DNA of 64,000 bases from Streptomyces griseoloalbus (GCA_014650015.1 BMUD01000028.1:31471-95470), one strand, 5' to 3'; counted from the stretch's first letter, positions 32,404 to 41,589 are shown. The notes: a model not told the origin generated them from the letters alone. Made by a program: numbers and translations.

Positions 32404-33348
32404 GTGACTGGCTCGACCCCTCCGCGGAAGCGCCGCTTCTTCGCGAGGGGAGCGGACCAAGGGCCCGAGCAGGGCCCGCAGCACGACACGCGTGACGACG
32501 AGCGAGGCTCAACCGGTACCGGGGCGGCCTCGCTCGAATCGGCAGCCGGCCGGGGTGACCTCCCGGCGTCCCTGGAGGTCACCGCGCCCGTGGCGCGCAG
32601 GCGGGCCGCCGTGTTCCGCGACAGGGCCCGGGAAGGCGCCCGTAAGGGCGGCGTCCGCGCCCGTGCGGGACTGGCGTATCTCTCGGACCGGATCATCGAG
32701 ATCGCGCCGCGTGTGCCCGTACGGGACCTTCCGACGCTGCGTCGGCAGTTCCCCGGGCTCGGGCCCGAGGAGCTGGCGGACAAGCTCGTGGCGGGTGCCG
32801 CGAAGGCCACGGCGACCGTCGGAGCCGGAGTCGGCGCGGCGGCGGCGATGCCCGTACCGCCCGCGATGCCGGCGGAGCTGGCCGCCGAGGTCACCGGCGT
32901 CGCCGCGATCGAGCTGAAGCTGATCGCCGAACTCCACGAGGTCTACGGTGTGCGACCGGCCGGCGGCCTCGGCCAGCGCAGCACCGTGTATCTGAACTCC
33001 TGGTCGCGGGAGCGCGGGATCGAGGCGACCAAACCGTCGACCGTGAGCGCGGCGCTGAACAGCCGTATGAAGCGCGAACTGCGCCAGCGGATCATGAAGC
33101 GGACGGTCCGCAACCTGCCGAACCTGATGCCGTTCCTGGTGGGAGCCGCCGTGGGCGCCGCCATGAACCGCCGGGACACCAGAAAGCTCGCCGCCCGCAT
33201 CCGGGAGGACCTGCGCGGGATCCAGGTGCCCTGGGACGCGCTGCCGGCGCTCCCCGCCCTGGAACGCCCCGAGGACGCCCTCCCCGAGGACGCCCTGAGA
33301 GAACTCGGCGGCCACTCGGAGAAGGGCGACGGGCACCGGGCCCCGTGA
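32404..33348 (+). CDS. Conserved protein of unknown function with two hydrophobic segments
   Basis: A 314-residue protein starting at GTG 32404, 13 bases after the DUF4193 stop, so probably in the same transcript. Residues 1-60 are disordered and polar. Two hydrophobic stretches rich in Gly/Ala follow (near residue 140, VGAGVGAAAAMPVPPAM, and near 245, NLMPFLVGAAVGAAMNRR), the second ending in a basic cluster. The arrangement resembles EcsC-like membrane-associated proteins, but no decisive motif was seen. It could sit at the membrane. No function is offered. Confidence 0.7.
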   Translation: MTGSTPPRKRRFFARGADQGPEQGPQHDTRDDERGSTGTGAASLESAAGRGDLPASLEVTAPVARRRAAVFRDRAREGARKGGVRARAGLAYLSDRIIEIAPRVPVRDLPTLRRQFPGLGPEELADKLVAGAAKATATVGAGVGAAAAMPVPPAMPAELAAEVTGVAAIELKLIAELHEVYGVRPAGGLGQRSTVYLNSWSRERGIEATKPSTVSAALNSRMKRELRQRIMKRTVRNLPNLMPFLVGAAVGAAMNRRDTRKLAARIREDLRGIQVPWDALPALPALERPEDALPEDALRELGGHSEKGDGHRAP

Positions 33349-33396
33349 CGAACGCCTTCGCGGTGACGCACCGCCGGCCGATTCCCCGTCCCGCCC

Positions 33397-33867
33397 CTAA
33401 GAGGCGTCCGCGGACTCCTTCGCCGCCCGCAGCGCCTGTGCCAGTCGCTCCGGCTCACGGGTCGACAGGAAGACGTAGGGAGTCGGGTCCGCCGGGTCCG
33501 TGACGTCCACGCGCAGAGCGCCGGGGATGTAGGCGCGCAGCAGCATGAAGGAGCGCGGGTCGGCCTTGTGGGTGCGCCAGGCCCGGGCCTCCTCGGCGTC
33601 CAGGATCTCCGCCTCGCCCAGCGCCGACACCGGGATCTTCGCGTCGCCCGCGATCAGATGGCCGCCCACGACCCGGATGCGCACCGAACCGTACGAACTG
33701 GCCACGACCGCCGCGACGGCGGTGCCGCCGGCCAGGCCGCCGAGCATCGGCAGCGTGCCGAACGGCAGCAGGATCAGCGCCAGGGAGACCCCCACCAGAA
33801 AGGAGATCAGCCACCAGGTGCCGGGGGCGGTGAGGCGTTCTTCGTACGGGGAGGCGGAGAGCTGCAT
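33397..33867 (-). CDS. DUF3093 family membrane protein
   Basis: A 156-residue protein with two close transmembrane helices at about residues 17-60 (TWWLISFLVGVSLALILLPF and a Gly/Ala-rich second helix). A soluble C-terminal domain follows with YVFLSTREPERLAQAL at the end. This layout is that of actinobacterial DUF3093, whose function is unknown. ATG 33865-33867 is preferred, since upstream in-frame codons overlap the promoter of the divergent gene. It is convergent with the preceding hypothetical gene and divergent from a thioesterase gene. Confidence 0.85.
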   Translation of the reverse strand: MQLSASPYEERLTAPGTWWLISFLVGVSLALILLPFGTLPMLGGLAGGTAVAAVVASSYGSVRIRVVGGHLIAGDAKIPVSALGEAEILDAEEARAWRTHKADPRSFMLLRAYIPGALRVDVTDPADPTPYVFLSTREPERLAQALRAAKESADAS

Positions 33868-33979
33868 GAATCCAAGCTTGGCACGGTGGCGGGGGACGCC
33901 CGCCATCAGGGCAGCCAGCGCGAAGCGCGGCCGGGCAGGGCGGCGGTGGGCGACGGGCGGGCGGGTAAGGTCTGCGGCT

Positions 33980-34564
33980 GTGAGTGGTACTTCCGCAGCT
34001 CTTCAGCCCCCGGCCGACGCCGTAGAACCGGTGCGCCACCCGGACGCCCCCGCCCCCGGCGAGCTCCTGGGCGCGCACTACGGCCAGTGTTTCGGCTGCG
34101 GCGGCGAACAGCCCCACGGGCTGCACCTCGAGGCCCGCGCCGGCGAAGGCGTGTCGATCACCGCCGAGTTCACCGTGAAGTCCGCCCACCAGGGCGCCCC
34201 GGGACTCGCGCACGGCGGGGTGCTCGCCACCGCCCTGGACGAGGCGCTCGGCTCGCTCAACTGGCTGCTGCGCACGATCGCGGTGACCGGCAGGCTGGAG
34301 ACCGACTTCGTCCGTCCGGTGCCGGTCGGCACCGTGCTCCACCTGGAGGCGGAGGTGACGGCGGTGGCGGGACGCAAGATCTACTGCACCGCCACCGGAC
34401 GCATCGGCGGCCCCGAGGGGCCCGTCGCGGTCCGCGCCGACGCCTTGTTCATCGAGGTCAGGGTCGACCACTTCATCGACCACGGCCGCGAGGAGGAGAT
34501 CCAGGCCGCCATGAGTGACCCCGACCAGGTCCGCAGGGCCCGTGCCTTCGAGGTGAACCCGTGA
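33980..34564 (+). CDS. PaaI-type hotdog-fold thioesterase
   Basis: A 194-residue hotdog-fold protein. After an N-terminal extension with CFGCGG, a possible metal- or substrate-binding Cys pair, comes the hotdog signature GLAHGGVLATALDEALG, where HGG and the Asp/Glu are catalytic in acyl-CoA thioesterases. The natural acyl-CoA is unknown. GTG 33980 has AAGG about 10 bases upstream. Its stop overlaps the GTG of the dUTPase gene by 4 bases, so the two are translationally coupled, though no metabolic link is evident. Confidence 0.85.
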   Translation: MSGTSAALQPPADAVEPVRHPDAPAPGELLGAHYGQCFGCGGEQPHGLHLEARAGEGVSITAEFTVKSAHQGAPGLAHGGVLATALDEALGSLNWLLRTIAVTGRLETDFVRPVPVGTVLHLEAEVTAVAGRKIYCTATGRIGGPEGPVAVRADALFIEVRVDHFIDHGREEEIQAAMSDPDQVRRARAFEVNP

Positions 34565-35121
34565 GCGGGCCCCGCCCCGGCGCACTCGAGGTGCTGCTCA
34601 GGCGTGTCGACCCCGACGTACCGCTTCCGGCGTACGAGCACCCGGGTGACGCGGGGGCCGATCTGCGGACCACCGAGGCCTGCGAACTGGCGCCCGGAGA
34701 GCGCGCCGTGCTGCCCACCGGGGTGTCTGTGGCCCTGCCCGAGGGGTACGCGGCCTTCGTGCACCCGCGATCCGGTCTTGCCGCCCGCTGCGGCGTCGCC
34801 CTGGTGAATGCCCCGGGGACGGTTGATGCCGGGTACCGTGGGGAGATCAAGGTGATCGTGGTGAATCTCGACCCGCGCGAGACCGTGCGGTTCGAGCGCT
34901 TCGACCGGATTGCCCAACTGGTCGTCCAACAGGTCGAGAGGGTTCGTTTCGTGTCGGTCGCGGAACTTCCTCCCTCGGCCCGGGCCGAGGGGGGCTTCGG
35001 TTCCACCGGCGGGCACGCGGCGGTGGAAGGTAAGAGCGGCACAAGCGTTCAGGCCGCCGTGGGCGGCACAGCGGGTGGGAATCGATACGCTTCGGTCGTA
35101 TCCGACCGGGAAGGACAGTGA
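34561..35121 (+). CDS. dut: Deoxyuridine 5'-triphosphate nucleotidohydrolase (dUTPase)
   Basis: A 186-residue trimeric dUTPase that hydrolyses dUTP to dUMP and pyrophosphate, keeping uracil out of DNA. All five family motifs are visible: DAGADLRT (1), HPRSGLAARCGV (2), GTVDAGYRGEIKV (3), RIAQLVVQQV (4) and, at the C-terminus, RAEGGFGSTG (5, the P-loop-like tail). About 35 residues beyond motif 5 form an unusual Gly/Ala/Ser-rich tail. It starts at GTG 34561 inside the preceding stop and is followed after 1 base by the DUF3710 gene. Confidence 0.95.
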   Translation: MSGPRPGALEVLLRRVDPDVPLPAYEHPGDAGADLRTTEACELAPGERAVLPTGVSVALPEGYAAFVHPRSGLAARCGVALVNAPGTVDAGYRGEIKVIVVNLDPRETVRFERFDRIAQLVVQQVERVRFVSVAELPPSARAEGGFGSTGGHAAVEGKSGTSVQAAVGGTAGGNRYASVVSDREGQ

Positions 35122-35122
35122 C

Positions 35123-35875
35123 GTGTTCGGACGTCGCAAGAAGAAGGATGCCGCCGAGGGTGCGGCCGGCGAGGCCGAGCAGGTCGTCGACGGTGTCGAC
35201 GCTGAGGCGGACGAGGAGGCGCAGCGACTGAGGCTCGAGCCGGCGCCGCGGCCCGACGGGCCCTGGGACAGCACCGAGGTCCGTGAACCCGGCGAGGGCC
35301 GGGTCGACCTGGGCGGCCTGTTCGTGCCCGGCGTCGACGGCATGGAGCTGCGGGTGGAGGTCGCGGGCGACGCGATCGTCGCGGCCACCGTCGTGCTGCG
35401 CGACAGCGCCATCCAGTTGCAGGCCTTCGCCGCGCCCAAGCGTGAGGGCATCTGGGGCGAGGTGCGCGAGGAGATCGCGTCCGGCATCACCCAGCAGGGC
35501 GGCATCATCGACGAGGTCGAGGGTCCGCTGGGCTGGGAGCTGCGCGCCCAGGTGCCGGTGCAGCTGCCGGACGGCACCGGCGGCTTCCAGGTCGTGCGGT
35601 TCGTCGGTGTGGACGGACCCCGCTGGTTCCTGCGCGGGGTGATCTCGGGCCAGGGCGCGGTGCAGCCGCAGGCCGCAGGACTGCTCGAGCAGATCTTCCG
35701 GGACACGGTGGTGGTGCGCGGGGAGGGCCCGATGGCGCCGCGCGACCCGATCGTCCTGAAGCTGCCGAACGACGCCCAGATGGTCCCGGAGAACGTGCAG
35801 CAGGAGGAGGGCTCCCGCTTCGCGGGCGGCATGGGCCAACTGCAGCGCGGACCCGAGATCACCGAGGTCCGTTAG
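35123..35875 (+). CDS. DUF3710 family protein
   Basis: A 250-residue soluble protein of the actinobacterial DUF3710 family. It starts with a basic segment (GTG start, MFGRRKKK), then an acidic stretch, then the conserved body with PDGPWDSTE and EIASGITQQGG. The function is unknown. The start is one base after the dut stop, with AAGGA about 9 bases upstream, so expression is tied to dut. It ends at a hairpin terminator. No enzymatic motif is recognisable. Confidence 0.88.
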   Translation: MFGRRKKKDAAEGAAGEAEQVVDGVDAEADEEAQRLRLEPAPRPDGPWDSTEVREPGEGRVDLGGLFVPGVDGMELRVEVAGDAIVAATVVLRDSAIQLQAFAAPKREGIWGEVREEIASGITQQGGIIDEVEGPLGWELRAQVPVQLPDGTGGFQVVRFVGVDGPRWFLRGVISGQGAVQPQAAGLLEQIFRDTVVVRGEGPMAPRDPIVLKLPNDAQMVPENVQQEEGSRFAGGMGQLQRGPEITEVR

Positions 35876-35902
35876 CCGGGCCCGGTCACAGTCGGTCTCG
35901 AA

Positions 35903-35934
35903 GGGTCGCATCCCCCAGCAGGGGTGCGGCCCTT
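35903..35934 (+). terminator. Terminator after the thioesterase-dut-DUF3710 operon
   Basis: GGGTCGCATCCC pairs with GGGGTGCGGCCC over 12 positions including two G-U pairs, with a CCAGCA-type loop, followed by TT. It lies 28 bases past the DUF3710 stop. Confidence 0.7.
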
Positions 35935-35983
35935 CGCCGTGCGCGGACCCTTGACGCCTTATTGGTCCGGACCTAACTTCTGC

Positions 35984-36163
35984 GGCGGCTCCCTGCACCT
36001 CGGCCTGGGCCCGGTCACCGAGGTCGGCTACAACGCCCCGCACAACCGCCTCGGCTTCGCCATGACCAACAACCAGGCGCTGACCGAACGCACCCGCCCC
36101 TCCGGCACCGACAACCTCTTCGTCGCCTGGGAGACCCTCACCCACGGGGACAACCCGGCCTGA
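35984..36163 (+). pseudogene. 3' remnant of an unrecognised protein gene
   Basis: From about 35984 the frame ending in TGA at 36163 has almost exclusively G or C in third codon position, as true genes here do. It encodes 59 residues containing LGLGPVTEVGYNAPHNRLGF and GTDNLFVAWETLTHGD. Upstream of 35984 the bias stops at a stretch with TTATTGG and CCTAAC, and the only available starts lie inside the preceding terminator. It therefore looks like the cut-off C-terminus of a larger, probably secreted or enzyme protein. I do not recognise the family. Confidence 0.55.
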
Positions 36164-36226
36164 CCGTTGATCGACCGGGCGCCTGGCGGGGATACTGGCG
36201 CCCGGTCCACGGGGGAGGGCAGCCGC

Positions 36227-36919
36227 ATGAGTCAGGTGGTCACCGAGACGATGGTGCGCGTCGAGGACGTGCACAAGTCGTACGGCACCCGAGCCGCCGC
36301 GGTCCACGCGCTGCGCGGCGTCTCCTTCGAGGTACCGCGCGGCGAGCTGGTCGCCCTCGAAGGGCGCTCGGGATCCGGCAAGACCACCCTGCTGAACATC
36401 GTCGGCGGCCTCGACACACCCGACCGGGGGCGGGTCGTCCTCGACGGGCGCGACCTCGCCGAGCTCGACGAGAACGGGCTGCTCGCCCTGCGCCGGGACC
36501 ACGTCGGCTTCGTCTTCCAGTCCTTCGGACTCATCCCGATCCTCACCGCCGCCGAGAACGTCGGCGTCCCGCTGCGACTGCGCCGGGCCGACCCGCGCGA
36601 GCGGGAGGAGCGCGTCGAACTGCTGCTCTCCCTGGTCGGGCTCGCCGACCACGCGGCACAGCGGCCCGGCGAGCTGTCCGGCGGCCAGCAGCAGCGGGTC
36701 GCCATCGCCCGCGCCCTCGCCAACAGCCCCTCCCTCCTCATCGCCGACGAACCGACCGGCCAGTTGGACGCGGAGACCGGGCACGCGGTGATGGAGCTGC
36801 TGCGCGCGGTCGTCCGCAGCGAGGGCGTGACCGCGCTCGTCGCCACGCACGACGCCACCCTGCTCGACCTCGCCGACCGGGTCCTGGAGCTGAGCGACGG
36901 CGTGATCGTCGAGCGCTGA
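36227..36919 (+). CDS. ABC transporter ATP-binding protein (LolD/MacB type), orphan
   Basis: A 230-residue ATPase. Walker A is GRSGSGKTTLLN, the Q loop is in FVFQSFGLIP, the signature is LSGGQQQRVAIARAL, Walker B is LLIADEPTG, and the switch His is in VATHD. The sequence is of the MacB/LolD/FtsE class that works with an FtsX-like permease in export or mechanotransmission. No permease gene lies next to it here, unlike most such ATPases. ATG 36227 follows GGGGGAGGG. The partner must be encoded elsewhere, or the gene is a remnant of a longer operon. Confidence 0.88.
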   Translation: MSQVVTETMVRVEDVHKSYGTRAAAVHALRGVSFEVPRGELVALEGRSGSGKTTLLNIVGGLDTPDRGRVVLDGRDLAELDENGLLALRRDHVGFVFQSFGLIPILTAAENVGVPLRLRRADPREREERVELLLSLVGLADHAAQRPGELSGGQQQRVAIARALANSPSLLIADEPTGQLDAETGHAVMELLRAVVRSEGVTALVATHDATLLDLADRVLELSDGVIVER

Positions 36920-37045
36920 CCCCGCGGGCCGGCGCGTCAGAGGTGCGTCAAGGACGGTCCGCGCACCCCTTCCGACGTCCGCGTATCGCCCATCGCGGCC
37001 GTAAGGTCGACTCCGCGACACGAGCGACCGGAAGACAATGAGGCC

Positions 37046-39589
37046 ATGGCACGCGGCAAGCTTCGGATTCACCTGGGTGCGGCACCGGGCGTCGGCAAGA
37101 CGTACGCGATGCTCTCCGAGGCGCACCGGCGGGTCGAGCGCGGCACCGACTGCGTGGTGGCGTTCGTCGAACCGCACGGCCGGCCGCGCACCGAGGCGCT
37201 GCTGAACGGCCTGGAGCGGATCCCCTGCGCGGAACTGGAGCACCGGGGGGCCGTCTTCTCCGAGATGGACCTCGACGCGGTCCTCGCCCGCCGCCCCCGG
37301 GTGGCCCTGGTCGACGAGCTCGCCCACACCAACGTCCCCGGCTCCCGCAACGCCAAGCGCTGGCAGGACGTGGAGGAACTGCTGGCGGCCGGGATCGACG
37401 TGCTGTCGACGGTCAACATCCAGCACCTGGAGTCGCTGGGCGACGTCGTGGAGTCGATCACCGGCGTACGGCAGCGGGAGACCGTACCGGACGAGGTGGT
37501 GCGGCGGGCCGACCAGGTCGAGCTGGTCGACATGACCCCCGAGGCGCTGCGCCGCCGCATGGCGCACGGCAACATCTACCAGTCGGACAAGGTCGACGCC
37601 GCCCTGTCCAACTACTTCCGCCCCGGCAACCTCACCGCGCTCAGGGAACTGGCGCTGCTGTGGGTGGCCGACCGGGTCGACGCCCACCTCCAGCGCTACC
37701 GCAGCGAGCACGACGTCTCCGCGATATGGGGCTCGCGCGAACGGATCGTCGTCGGCCTGACCGGCGGGCCCGAGGGCCGCACCCTGATCCGGCGGGCCGC
37801 GCGGCTGGCGGAGAAGGGGGCCGGAGGCGAGGTGCTCGCCGTCTACATCTCCCGCAGCGACGGGCTCACCGCGGCCTCCCCGAAGGAGCTGGTCGAGCAG
37901 CGCTCCCTCGTGGAGGACCTCGGCGGCACCTTCCACCACGTCGTCGGCGACGACATACCGGCCGCCCTGCTCGCCTTCGCGCGCGGGGCCAACGCCACCC
38001 AGATCGTGCTGGGCTCCTCGCGCCGAAGGACCTGGCAGTACGTCTTCGGCCCCGGCGTCGGCGCGACCGTCGCGCAAAACTCCGGGCCCGATCTGGACGT
38101 GCACATCGTCACCCACGAGGAGATCGCCAAGGGGCGTGGACTGCCCGGATCCCGGGGCGCGCGGCTCGGGCGGTCCCGCCGGGCGTGGGGCTGGACGGCC
38201 GGGGTGGGCGGTCCGGCGGCGGTGGCGGTGCTGCTCAGCGCCGTGGACCTGGGACTCGCCAACGACATGCTGCTGTTCCTGGCGCTGACGGTGGCGGCGG
38301 CCCTGCTCGGCGGACTGTGGCCGGCCCTGGCCTCGGCGGCCGTCGGCTCACTGCTGCTGAACTACTTCTACACCCCGCCCGTGCACCGCTGGACCGTCGC
38401 CGACCCGAAGAACATCGTCGCCATCGTGATCTTCGTGGCGGTCGGCGTGTCGGTGGCGTCCGTGGTCGACCTCGCCGCCCGGCGCACCCATCAGGCGGCC
38501 CGGCTGCGCGCCGAGTCGGAGATCCTCTCCTTCCTCGCCGGCAACGTGCTGCGCGGGGAGACCGGCCTGGAGGAGCTGCTGGAACGGGTCCGTGAGACCT
38601 TCGGCATGGAATCGGCCGCCCTGCTCGAACGCGCGGGCGACGTCGAGCCGTGGACCTGCGCGGGCCGGGCGGGCCGGGGACGGCCGGTCGAACGGCCCGA
38701 GGACGCCGACGTCGAGGTGCCCGTCGGGGACCACATGGCGCTGGCGCTGACCGGCCGGGTACCGCCCGCCGAGGACCGCAGGGTCCTGGCCGCCTTCGCC
38801 GCCCAGGCCGCCGTCGTCCTGGACCGCCGCCGACTCCGCGAGCAGGCCGACCGCGCCCTCGCCCTCGCCGAGGGCAACCGCATCCGCACCGCCCTGCTGG
38901 CCGCCGTCAGCCACGACCTGCGCACCCCGCTGGCCGGGATCAAGGCGGCGGTCTCCTCGCTGCGCTCCGAGGACGTCGAGTGGTCACCCGAGGACCGGGC
39001 CGAGCTGCTGGAAGGCATCGAGGACGGCGCCGACCGCCTGGACCACCTGGTGGGCAACCTGCTGGACATGTCCCGGCTGCACACCGGCACGGTCACCCCC
39101 CTGATCCGCGAGATCGACCTGGACGAGGTGGTGCCCATGGCGCTCGGCGGGGTGCCCGAGGGCAGCGTCGCCCTGGACGTCCCGGAGTCCCTGCCCATGG
39201 TCGCCGTGGACCCGGGGCTGCTGGAGCGGGCGATGGCCAACGTGATCGAGAACGCCGTCAAGTACAGTCCCCCCGGTCTGCCCGTCCTGGTCGCCGCCAG
39301 CGCCCTCGCCGACCGGGTCGAGGTGCGGGTGGTCGACCGCGGCCCCGGCGTCCCCGACGAGGCCAAGGACCGTATCTTTGAACCCTTCCAGCGTCACGGT
39401 GACGCCCCGCGCGGGGCCGGTGTCGGCCTCGGCCTGGCAGTCGCCCGCGGCTTCGCCGAGGCCATCGGCGGCACCCTGAACGCCGAGGACACCCCGGGCG
39501 GCGGCCTCACCATGGCGCTCACCCTGCGCGCCGTGGGCGCGCGCCCGGAGTCCGTACCCGCCGCAGAACCGGAAAGGCAGCCCTCATGA
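37046..39589 (+). CDS. kdpD: KdpD-family sensor histidine kinase
   Basis: An 847-residue kinase with the full KdpD layout. An N-terminal KdpD domain holds the ATP-binding loop GAAPGVGKTYAML, and a universal-stress-protein domain covers about residues 235-370. Four close transmembrane helices follow at about 382-475 (DUF4118), then a GAF-like region, the phosphoacceptor His in AAVSHDLRTPLAGIK near 622, and the ATPase domain with N, G1 and G2 boxes. KdpD senses potassium limitation and phosphorylates KdpE. The stop overlaps the kdpE ATG by 4 bases. No kdpFABC transporter genes are adjacent. Confidence 0.92.
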   Translation: MARGKLRIHLGAAPGVGKTYAMLSEAHRRVERGTDCVVAFVEPHGRPRTEALLNGLERIPCAELEHRGAVFSEMDLDAVLARRPRVALVDELAHTNVPGSRNAKRWQDVEELLAAGIDVLSTVNIQHLESLGDVVESITGVRQRETVPDEVVRRADQVELVDMTPEALRRRMAHGNIYQSDKVDAALSNYFRPGNLTALRELALLWVADRVDAHLQRYRSEHDVSAIWGSRERIVVGLTGGPEGRTLIRRAARLAEKGAGGEVLAVYISRSDGLTAASPKELVEQRSLVEDLGGTFHHVVGDDIPAALLAFARGANATQIVLGSSRRRTWQYVFGPGVGATVAQNSGPDLDVHIVTHEEIAKGRGLPGSRGARLGRSRRAWGWTAGVGGPAAVAVLLSAVDLGLANDMLLFLALTVAAALLGGLWPALASAAVGSLLLNYFYTPPVHRWTVADPKNIVAIVIFVAVGVSVASVVDLAARRTHQAARLRAESEILSFLAGNVLRGETGLEELLERVRETFGMESAALLERAGDVEPWTCAGRAGRGRPVERPEDADVEVPVGDHMALALTGRVPPAEDRRVLAAFAAQAAVVLDRRRLREQADRALALAEGNRIRTALLAAVSHDLRTPLAGIKAAVSSLRSEDVEWSPEDRAELLEGIEDGADRLDHLVGNLLDMSRLHTGTVTPLIREIDLDEVVPMALGGVPEGSVALDVPESLPMVAVDPGLLERAMANVIENAVKYSPPGLPVLVAASALADRVEVRVVDRGPGVPDEAKDRIFEPFQRHGDAPRGAGVGLGLAVARGFAEAIGGTLNAEDTPGGGLTMALTLRAVGARPESVPAAEPERQPS

Positions 39590-40266
39590 CCCGTGTGCTG
39601 GTGGTCGACGACGATCCGGCCATCGTGCGCGCCCTCGTGATCAACCTCAAGGCACGCTCCTACGAGGTCGACGCCGCCCACGACGGCGCCGCCGCCCTGC
39701 GCACCGCCGCCGCCCGCCATCCCGACGTCGTCGTCCTCGACCTGGGCCTGCCCGACATGGACGGGGTCGAGGTGATCAGGGAGCTGCGCGGCTGGACCCG
39801 GGTGCCGATCCTGGTGCTGTCCGCGCGGCACGCCTCCGACGAAAAGGTCCTGGCCCTGGACGCGGGGGCCGACGACTACGTGACCAAGCCCTTCGGCATG
39901 GACGAACTGCTCGCCCGGCTGCGGGCCGCCGTGCGCCGCGCGGAGCCCGCCGGTGACGGGGGCGACGTGGTGGTGGAGACCGGCGGGTTCACCGTCGACC
40001 TGGCCGCGAAGAAGGTCAACCGCGGCGGCAGGGACGTCCGGCTGACGCCCACCGAGTGGCATCTGCTGGAGGTACTGGTGCGCAACAGCGGCCGGCTGGT
40101 GGCGCAGAAGCAGCTGCTGCGGGAGGTGTGGGGGCCGTCGTACGGGACGGAGACGAACTACCTGCGCGTGTACATGGCGCAGCTGCGGCGGAAGCTGGAG
40201 GCGGATCCGTCACATCCGCAGCACCTCATCACCGAGCCGGGCATGGGGTACCGCTTCGAGAAGTGA
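39586..40266 (+). CDS. kdpE: KdpE-family response regulator
   Basis: A 226-residue OmpR-type regulator. The receiver domain shows VVDDDPAI, the phosphoacceptor Asp in VVVLDLGLPDMDG and the Lys in VTKPFGMDEL. The winged-helix domain shows RLTPTEWHLLEVLVRNSGRL and TNYLRVYMAQLRRKLE, typical of KdpE. It is translationally coupled to kdpD. The expected targets, kdpFABC, are not in the window; whether it controls the nearby potassium genes (trkA pair, KimA-like transporter) is an open question. Confidence 0.92.
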   Translation: MTRVLVVDDDPAIVRALVINLKARSYEVDAAHDGAAALRTAAARHPDVVVLDLGLPDMDGVEVIRELRGWTRVPILVLSARHASDEKVLALDAGADDYVTKPFGMDELLARLRAAVRRAEPAGDGGDVVVETGGFTVDLAAKKVNRGGRDVRLTPTEWHLLEVLVRNSGRLVAQKQLLREVWGPSYGTETNYLRVYMAQLRRKLEADPSHPQHLITEPGMGYRFEK

Positions 40267-40366
40267 AGGTCGGGACAGTGCCCGCACCGGTGGCCGGGAG
40301 CGGCCGGTTCGGACCCGGCGACCAGGGGGTACGTAAACCGTCAGTGCACCCCGGTACGCTTCAGAT

Positions 40367-40765
40367 ATGAGTGCTGTTTCTCGTTCCGAGAAGCCGGCAG
40401 GCCGGTTCCGGCGCATGCTCGACCGGCTCTCCTCGTCTCAGGAGGACCTGGAGTCCGAGGAGCTGCGTGAGGACGCCGAGACCGCAGGCTGTACGCGGAT
40501 AGGCGACTGCCGTGACCGGCAGATCGTCACGGTTACTGGTACCTTGCGCACGGTCACGCTGCGGCCGCGCGCGGGGGTTCCGGCCCTGGAGGCCGAGCTG
40601 TTCGACGGCTCCGCCGCGCTGGACGTGGTGTGGCTCGGCAGGCGCTCCATCGTCGGGATAGAGCCGGGGCGCAAGCTGATCGCATCGGGTCGGGTCTCGA
40701 TGAGCCGGGGCCGCCGGGTGCTGTTCAACCCGAAATACGAACTGAGACCCCTCGGACGGGAGTAG
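40367..40765 (+). CDS. OB-fold nucleic-acid-binding domain protein
   Basis: A 132-residue protein with a single OB fold. After an acidic helical N-terminus, strands such as VTVTGTLRTVTLRPR, EAELFDGSAALDVVWLGRR and GRKLIASGRVSMSRGRRVLF follow the order of RecG/aspartyl-tRNA-synthetase-type OB domains. It probably binds single-stranded DNA or RNA. No ribosome-binding site precedes ATG 40367, but TACGCT at 40355-40360 sits 6 bases before it, so the mRNA may be leaderless. The DUF3159 gene follows after 3 bases, so the pair forms an operon. Confidence 0.85.
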   Translation: MSAVSRSEKPAGRFRRMLDRLSSSQEDLESEELREDAETAGCTRIGDCRDRQIVTVTGTLRTVTLRPRAGVPALEAELFDGSAALDVVWLGRRSIVGIEPGRKLIASGRVSMSRGRRVLFNPKYELRPLGRE

Positions 40766-40768
40766 CCG

Positions 40769-41494
40769 GTGACGTCGCTCGACAAGCCGACAACCGAAGA
40801 CACATCGGCGGACGACGCCCGGGCGGTGACGGAGGCCGCCCTGTTCGAAGCGTTCGGCGGGGTGCGGGGCATGGTCGAGACGGTGCTGCCCGGGCTCCTG
40901 TTCGTCAGCATCTACACGGTCAACAAGGACCTGCACATGTCGGCGATCGCGGCGCTCGCCGTGGCGCTGGTGATGGTCGTGGTCCGCCTGGTGATGAAGG
41001 ACACCGTCAAGCACGCCTTCAGCGGCGTCTTCGGTGTCGCCTTCGGTGTGGTCTTCGCGATGATGACCGGCAACGCCAAGGACTTCTACCTGCCGGGCAT
41101 GCTCTACACCCTGGGCCTGGCGCTGGCGTACATCGTCACGGCGATGGCGGGGGTCCCGCTGATCGGGCTGATGCTCGGCCCCGTCTTCAAGGAGAACCTC
41201 TCCTGGCGCACCCGCAACCCCGGCCGCAAGAAGGCCTACACCAAGGCCAGTTGGGCCTGGGGGCTGATCCTGCTCGGCAAGAGCGCGATCCTCTTCCCGC
41301 TGTACTGGTGGGCGGACACGACGCAGCTGGGCTGGGTCCTGGTGGCGCTGAAGATCCCGCCGTTCCTGCTCGCCGTGTATCTGACGTGGGTGTTCCTGGC
41401 GAAGGCGCCCCCGCCGATCGACGTGTTCGCCGAAATGGAGGCGCAGGAGCGCGCCGAGGAGGAGCGCAAGGCCGCCGCTTCGGCGGGCGAGTAG
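40769..41494 (+). CDS. DUF3159 family membrane protein
   Basis: A 241-residue integral membrane protein with about five to six hydrophobic helices, starting at GTG 40769 with GGGAG about 7 bases upstream. The family is restricted to actinobacteria and resembles small intracellular-septation or flippase-like membrane proteins; the function is unknown. The cytoplasmic loop RTRNPGRKKAYTKASWAWG is typical of the family, and the C-terminus is charged. It lies 3 bases after the OB-fold gene. A bidirectional terminator separates it from the convergent trkA genes. Confidence 0.85.
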   Translation: MTSLDKPTTEDTSADDARAVTEAALFEAFGGVRGMVETVLPGLLFVSIYTVNKDLHMSAIAALAVALVMVVVRLVMKDTVKHAFSGVFGVAFGVVFAMMTGNAKDFYLPGMLYTLGLALAYIVTAMAGVPLIGLMLGPVFKENLSWRTRNPGRKKAYTKASWAWGLILLGKSAILFPLYWWADTTQLGWVLVALKIPPFLLAVYLTWVFLAKAPPPIDVFAEMEAQERAEEERKAAASAGE

Positions 41495-41589
41495 GCGCTG
41501 TCGCTCCCGTCCCTTCCGGGCGCCGCGCCCCCAGACCCCCGCTTCGGCCCTGAACGGGCCTCGTCCCCGAACGCCGGACGGGCTGGAAT

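Noticed and set aside
36227-36919. ABC ATPase considered as part of a complete transporter
   Set aside because: No permease or binding-protein gene lies on either side.
34847-38116. Open frame of over 1000 codons on the minus strand across dut, DUF3710, ABC and kdpD
   Set aside because: Long antisense frames are common at this GC content; the opposite strand carries well-supported genes throughout.
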